From contig NZ_MLBF01000002.1 in assembly GCF_001936615.1 (NCBI RefSeq), positions 124,001-188,000 of the forward strand: 64,000 bases of DNA. Reading direction: 5' to 3'. A program made the position numbers and the translations under genes. The number at the start of each line of letters is the position of its first letter. The stretch's first letter is position 1. The notes under the pieces were generated by a model, which made no database searches, was not told the DNA's origin, and was given only the letters and a program-made list of their open reading frames with translations. Of this stretch, positions 61,221 to 64,000 are shown one piece after another. Source of the stretch: Desulfosporosinus metallidurans. Lineage in GTDB: Bacteria > Bacillota > Desulfitobacteriia > Desulfitobacteriales > Desulfitobacteriaceae.

Positions 61221-61544
61221 TTAGCAGCTTCCACCGCAGCTATCTCCGCAGCCACCGCCAGAATTAGCTGTACGTATTTCAAATCCTCCGCCGTTTGCGG
61301 AGTCAATGTAGTCAATAATTGCTCCTTCTAGATGAACAGAAAGTTTTTTATCCGCGATTAATGACACACCATGCTCAACATCAAGAATATCCTCATCCGT
61401 CTTTGACTCATCCAGAGTCATGCCGAAATTCGGCCCACCTCAGCCAACGCCTACAAGATAGAGGCGAAGAAATGCATTTTCTTTGTTTTGATTTTTTAGA
61501 ACTTCTTTGACTTTCTGGGCAGCGAGTTCTGTAATTCCAACCAT
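61221..61544 (-). CDS. HesB/IscA-like selenoprotein (in-frame UGA read as selenocysteine)
   Basis: 107 residues if UGA at 61440-61442 is read as Sec: MVGITELAAQKVKEVL..., then LVGVGUGGPNFGM..., ending SGGGCGDSCGGSC. In HesB/IscA proteins this GxGCGGP position is a cysteine binding iron-sulfur or metal, so Cys to Sec is conservative; HesB-like selenoproteins are a known family in clostridia. Frame and similarity continue on both sides of the TGA with a good RBS (AAAGGAG) only at the upstream ATG. A hairpin TGACTC-TGGAT-GAGTCA (61404-61420) starts 19 nt after the UGA, where a bacterial SECIS is expected. A normal gene call would start at the Met after the TGA and lose the N-terminal 41 residues. 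Confidence 0.88.
61404..61420 (-). promoter_or_regulatory. Candidate SECIS hairpin
   Basis: 6-bp stem TGACTC/GAGTCA with a 5-nt TGGAT loop, 19 nt downstream of the Sec UGA in the coding sequence. Position fits bacterial SECIS; SelB binding is inferred. Confidence 0.6.
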
Positions 61545-61650
61545 TATATCTTCACTCCTTTTTACAAACTTTAATTCTTAATATACCACACTTTTAGCTT
61601 TTCACAAAACAATCTTAAAAAACATTGTTAAAATGTTCATAATTCGATTC

Positions 61651-61890
61651 TTAAACTTCTTTGCCGTCCCCATTCGGCTGGAAATCCTTCCAGAGACGAC
61701 GAACTTCTACTTCAATACTAGCTGGGAGATCCTGAGTAAATTTTTGCAACTGCCTCATTTCTACCTGAATCTTTTGTGACCAGCTTTGTCCTTCCGGCCA
61801 CGCAATAAAAATCTTTGGTTGTGGAACGAGAAACGTTCGCAAAAATCCAAGGAAAATAAAAAGAGTCAACAGACGCCAAAGCCAACGCAT
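61651..61890 (-). CDS. Small membrane-anchored hypothetical protein (79 aa)
   Basis: One hydrophobic segment at residues 4-22 (WLWRLLTLFIFLGFLRTFLV), then a charged soluble part (QKIQVEMRQLQKFTQDL). Not recognised. AAAGGATG lies 8-10 nt before the ATG. Follows the HD-domain gene by 41 nt on the same strand. Confidence 0.65.
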   Translation of the reverse strand: MRWLWRLLTLFIFLGFLRTFLVPQPKIFIAWPEGQSWSQKIQVEMRQLQKFTQDLPASIEVEVRRLWKDFQPNGDGKEV

Positions 61891-61931
61891 TTTGAATTCA
61901 TCCTTTCTGGATAAGCCATGCTAGAACTAGC

Positions 61932-62546
61932 TTATCCAGAATGAGATAATTTGAGTCGTTCGTCATGTAACTCTCGCCAAAACCCTTCCATGTAAAGGAA
62001 CAAAGGTTCAAAATAAACTTTAGCAGTTTTCGTGAATAAATGTTCCTGATAGCCACATATTTTTTCTTGATAAAACGTCTCACAGGAATTTTCGCCCACT
62101 AATGGCCACCCTTGTACCCCAGCTAAGGTAAACAAACGTCCCAATCCAATAGCACCCACGAAATCCAATTTGTCCGCATCATACAAGATCTTGGCTTCCA
62201 ACGTATTCGGTTCGTGCCCTCCTTCACGAGAATGGGCCACGATCGCATCTTTGACTCTCTGGACAACGTCTTGAGAATATCCTGTTTTATGTAGAATATT
62301 GACTGCAAGACCGGCGCTACTTTCTGCATGCGTTTTTTCCACCGCCCCAGAACGACCGATATCATGAAGAAGTGCTGCCAACTCAACGATCATAACGTCA
62401 GCCCCTTCTTCAACTGCCAGCTTTTTGCCCCACTCTCTAACTCTCAAGGCATGTTCCAAATCATGGGCACGGTCTTTTCGCGCGTAAAATCCCTGAGCAG
62501 CTAAAATGACCTGTTGTAAGTGATCTTGGGTTACTAAACCCTCCAA
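61932..62546 (-). CDS. HD-domain metal-dependent phosphohydrolase
   Basis: About 204 residues. HD motif set: HDLEHALRVREW (first His), ALLHDIGRSG (HD pair) and DADKLDFVGA (late Asp). Related HDIG proteins act on nucleotides or nucleotide signals; the target here is unknown. The start is set at a TTG after GGGGGTGGG, because the longer reading would begin only 6 nt after the predicted transcription start of the promoter at 62616. Confidence 0.85.
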   Translation of the reverse strand: MEGLVTQDHLQQVILAAQGFYARKDRAHDLEHALRVREWGKKLAVEEGADVMIVELAALLHDIGRSGAVEKTHAESSAGLAVNILHKTGYSQDVVQRVKDAIVAHSREGGHEPNTLEAKILYDADKLDFVGAIGLGRLFTLAGVQGWPLVGENSCETFYQEKICGYQEHLFTKTAKVYFEPLFLYMEGFWRELHDERLKLSHSG

Positions 62547-62615
62547 ATTCCCACCCCCATCCGGTGAATGTGAATCACAACGCCTTAAGTAAACTAGTTC
62601 CAAGACTTTAATTTA

Positions 62616-62645
62616 ATCTTACTACCCTAATTCTTGCTTTGTCAA
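62616..62645 (-). promoter_or_regulatory. Sigma-A promoter of the HD-domain gene
   Basis: TTGACA (62640-62645), 18-bp spacer, TAAGAT (62616-62621) on the minus strand. Confidence 0.65.
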
Positions 62646-62760
62646 GTTTACTATTTTGGGCTACAGGACCTTAATACTATTAAGTTTCATACCACAAAAA
62701 GGTTTTACGTTTTATAGTCTAAAGTACACGAACGATCTTATGAATTATAAGGTTAGATGC

Positions 62761-62766
62761 TATAAT
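62761..62766 (+). promoter_or_regulatory. -10 element of the TPR protein gene
   Basis: TATAAT 57 bp before the start; a weak TTATGA lies 17 bp upstream as -35. Confidence 0.45.
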
Positions 62767-62822
62767 GAACACAGAATTATTCAAACAAATTAGCCCAGTA
62801 CTTATTTGGTAAAGGAGAGCTT

Positions 62823-63545
62823 ATGTTCAAACGCAATTTATTGGCCTTTGGTTTATTTGCCGGCGTCAGCCTTGTTCTTGTCACTGTAACCGTTTCACAG
62901 ACTCCAATTAACAATCAGCTTCCCTCCCCTTCTATATCTGGTACTCCTGCTCCTTCCATATCCTCAGCAGAGCCAAGCACGATTCCCCAATCCTCACCGC
63001 AGACGACCCCGTCCTCCCCATCCTCACCTCAAAATTCAGTCCATGTTTCTGAGTCTCAAGCACTAGCTCACTATGAGCAAGGGCTCGAACTTTATTATAA
63101 ACGTCAATTTTCCCACGCCCTTGTGCTTTTTAATCAAGCGTTGGTGATTGACCCTCTATGTTATGAAGCACTCAATGCCAAGGGAGCGACCTTAGCCTTT
63201 CAAGGAGAGCATGATCAAGGACTTGCTCTCATTCAGCAAGCCCTCGATCTTAATCCGTCGTTTGTATATGGCAATTTCAACCTAGGACTAGCGAATGAAC
63301 TGGCCGGACGTTGGGATCCAGCGATTGCAGCTTACCAAAAGGCTTTACAACTCGATCATCGGGATACATGGAGCTATTACGGCATTGCGAGCATATACGG
63401 ACGTCTCGGGAATATTGACAAAGTCGTGGAATATCTGCAACCAGCGATCGCCCTCGATCCCGATGTCAAAGAAGTGGCCCGGGACGAACAAGACTTCGCC
63501 CCCGTTCGTAAAGATTCACGTTTCCAAGCCCTAGTAAAGCCCTAG
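62823..63545 (+). CDS. Exported TPR-repeat protein
   Basis: 240 residues: N-terminal signal or anchor (about 5-25), a low-complexity Pro/Ser/Thr linker (about 30-75), then four tetratricopeptide repeats from about residue 80 (ALAHYEQGLELYYKRQFSHALVLFNQALVIDPL..., FVYGNFNLGLANELAGRWDPAIAAYQKALQLD). Likely an extracytoplasmic scaffold. RBS AAAGGAGAG. Convergent with the oligoendopeptidase, 10 bp apart. Confidence 0.88.
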   Translation: MFKRNLLAFGLFAGVSLVLVTVTVSQTPINNQLPSPSISGTPAPSISSAEPSTIPQSSPQTTPSSPSSPQNSVHVSESQALAHYEQGLELYYKRQFSHALVLFNQALVIDPLCYEALNAKGATLAFQGEHDQGLALIQQALDLNPSFVYGNFNLGLANELAGRWDPAIAAYQKALQLDHRDTWSYYGIASIYGRLGNIDKVVEYLQPAIALDPDVKEVARDEQDFAPVRKDSRFQALVKP

Positions 63546-63555
63546 TCGAAACCCA

Positions 63556-64000
63556 TTAGGCTAAGAGGGTCTCCAAACGTTCGACAAGTCCCGCAAAGAC
63601 TTGAAGCGCATTCCGTACTGGGATAGGAGTTTCCATGTTCACACCTGCCTTGCGCAATAATTCGATTGGATAATCTGAACTCCCACTGCTCAAAAATTCA
63701 ATATACCGCGCAACAGCCGGTTCACCTTCATCCAAAATAGCTCTTGCAAAGGCAATGGCCGCCGAGAAACCAGTGGCATATTTGTAAACGTAAAATGCAT
63801 TGTAAAAATGAGGGATACGTGCCCATTCAAGCGCTATCTCAGGATCAAGGATAACATCCGTTCCATAATAGACTGCATTTAAGTCACGATAGATTTCGGA
63901 AAGGTTATCGGCCGTTAATGCCCCGCCTTCTTCCACTACGGAGTGAATCTTCTTCTCAAATTCTGCAAACATCGTTTGCCTGAAAATAGTGCCGCGAAAC
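63556..64000 (-). CDS. pepF: Oligoendopeptidase F, C-terminal part (runs off the right edge)
   Basis: M3-family zinc peptidase that cuts short peptides. The visible 148 residues start inside FRGTIFRQTMFAEFEKKIHS and continue PHFYNAFYVYKYATGFSAAIAFA and FLSSGSSDYPIELLRKAGVNM, the typical PepF C-terminus. The HExxH zinc site lies beyond the window. The in-frame ATG at 63972 is internal, not a start. Confidence 0.95.
   Translation of the reverse strand, partial: FRGTIFRQTMFAEFEKKIHSVVEEGGALTADNLSEIYRDLNAVYYGTDVILDPEIALEWARIPHFYNAFYVYKYATGFSAAIAFARAILDEGEPAVARYIEFLSSGSSDYPIELLRKAGVNMETPIPVRNALQVFAGLVERLETLLA

Noticed and set aside
61221-61421. HesB-like frame starting at the Met after the TGA
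   Set aside because: No ribosome site there and it lacks the N-terminal third of the family; reading through UGA as selenocysteine explains the data.
1-64000. CRISPR arrays, prophage genes or insertion sequences
   Set aside because: No regularly spaced direct repeats, transposase or integrase, or phage structural genes were found.

Overview
The window looks like a chromosomal segment of an anaerobic, endospore-forming, low-to-mid GC Firmicute of the Peptococcaceae type (Desulfosporosinus or Desulfitobacterium-like). This is inferred from gene content only: spo0A, a PdaB-like deacetylase, the prkA-yhbH-spoVR trio and a 21-codon spoVM show sporulation; a sulfite-reductase-fold protein, a ferredoxin, futalosine-pathway menaquinone synthesis and a HesB-like selenoprotein show anaerobic redox metabolism. 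Start codons were reset wherever a Shine-Dalgarno sequence or a promoter decides; TTG and GTG starts are frequent. I see no prophage, insertion sequence or CRISPR array.

Layout. 1-5.7 kb (minus strand): the N-terminal part of an FtsK/SpoIIIE translocase, a membrane hydrolase, a four-BON-domain protein, a K+ channel and a PHP phosphoesterase. 5.8-9.6 kb: tRNA-Trp with a consensus promoter, pgi, pfkA and a short DnaA paralogue. 9.7-15.4 kb: amidohydrolase, LysR regulator, cyclophilin, then a zinc ABC transporter followed by a Fur/Zur regulator. 15.3-21.4 kb: two DedA proteins and spoVR-yhbH-prkA. 21.5-25.9 kb: a small KOW-like protein, glnA with an attenuator-like leader, cobO and two poorly known genes. 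26-29.5 kb: small membrane protein, PdaB-like deacetylase, YitT protein, tRNA-Arg. 29.6-35.4 kb: a five-gene peptide ABC transporter. 35.5-40.5 kb: thymidylate-kinase-like gene, spo0A, ferredoxin, a DUF1858/sulfite-reductase fusion with a 48-residue zinc-ribbon protein, and spoVM.

40.6-45.1 kb: a 390-bp, highly structured non-coding element with tandem covarying modules lies just after pssA-psd, followed by a DinG-type helicase whose exonuclease site looks dead. 45.2-48.7 kb: lipoprotein and folate genes pabAB-pabC. 48.7-57.5 kb: ferritin-like protein, ylqG/ylqH-like flagellar-export-related pair, phosphodiesterase, mqnE, DMT transporter, uvrC. 57.5-59.3 kb: an NlpC/P60 endopeptidase under a c-di-AMP (ydaO) riboswitch and, beside it, an apparently undescribed-in-place ~620-nt structured RNA with its own promoter, terminator and a long end-to-end stem (possibly OLE class). 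59.3-64 kb: UPF0210 and ACT-domain proteins, a HesB-like selenoprotein read through an in-frame UGA, an HD-domain hydrolase, a TPR protein and the C-terminal end of an oligoendopeptidase F.

The most interesting items are the two structured RNA or DNA elements (40669-41060 and 58512-59148), the selenoprotein, the DnaA paralogue, the glnA leader and the genes too short for ordinary ORF calling (spoVM, the 48-aa zinc ribbon, the 45-aa membrane protein).
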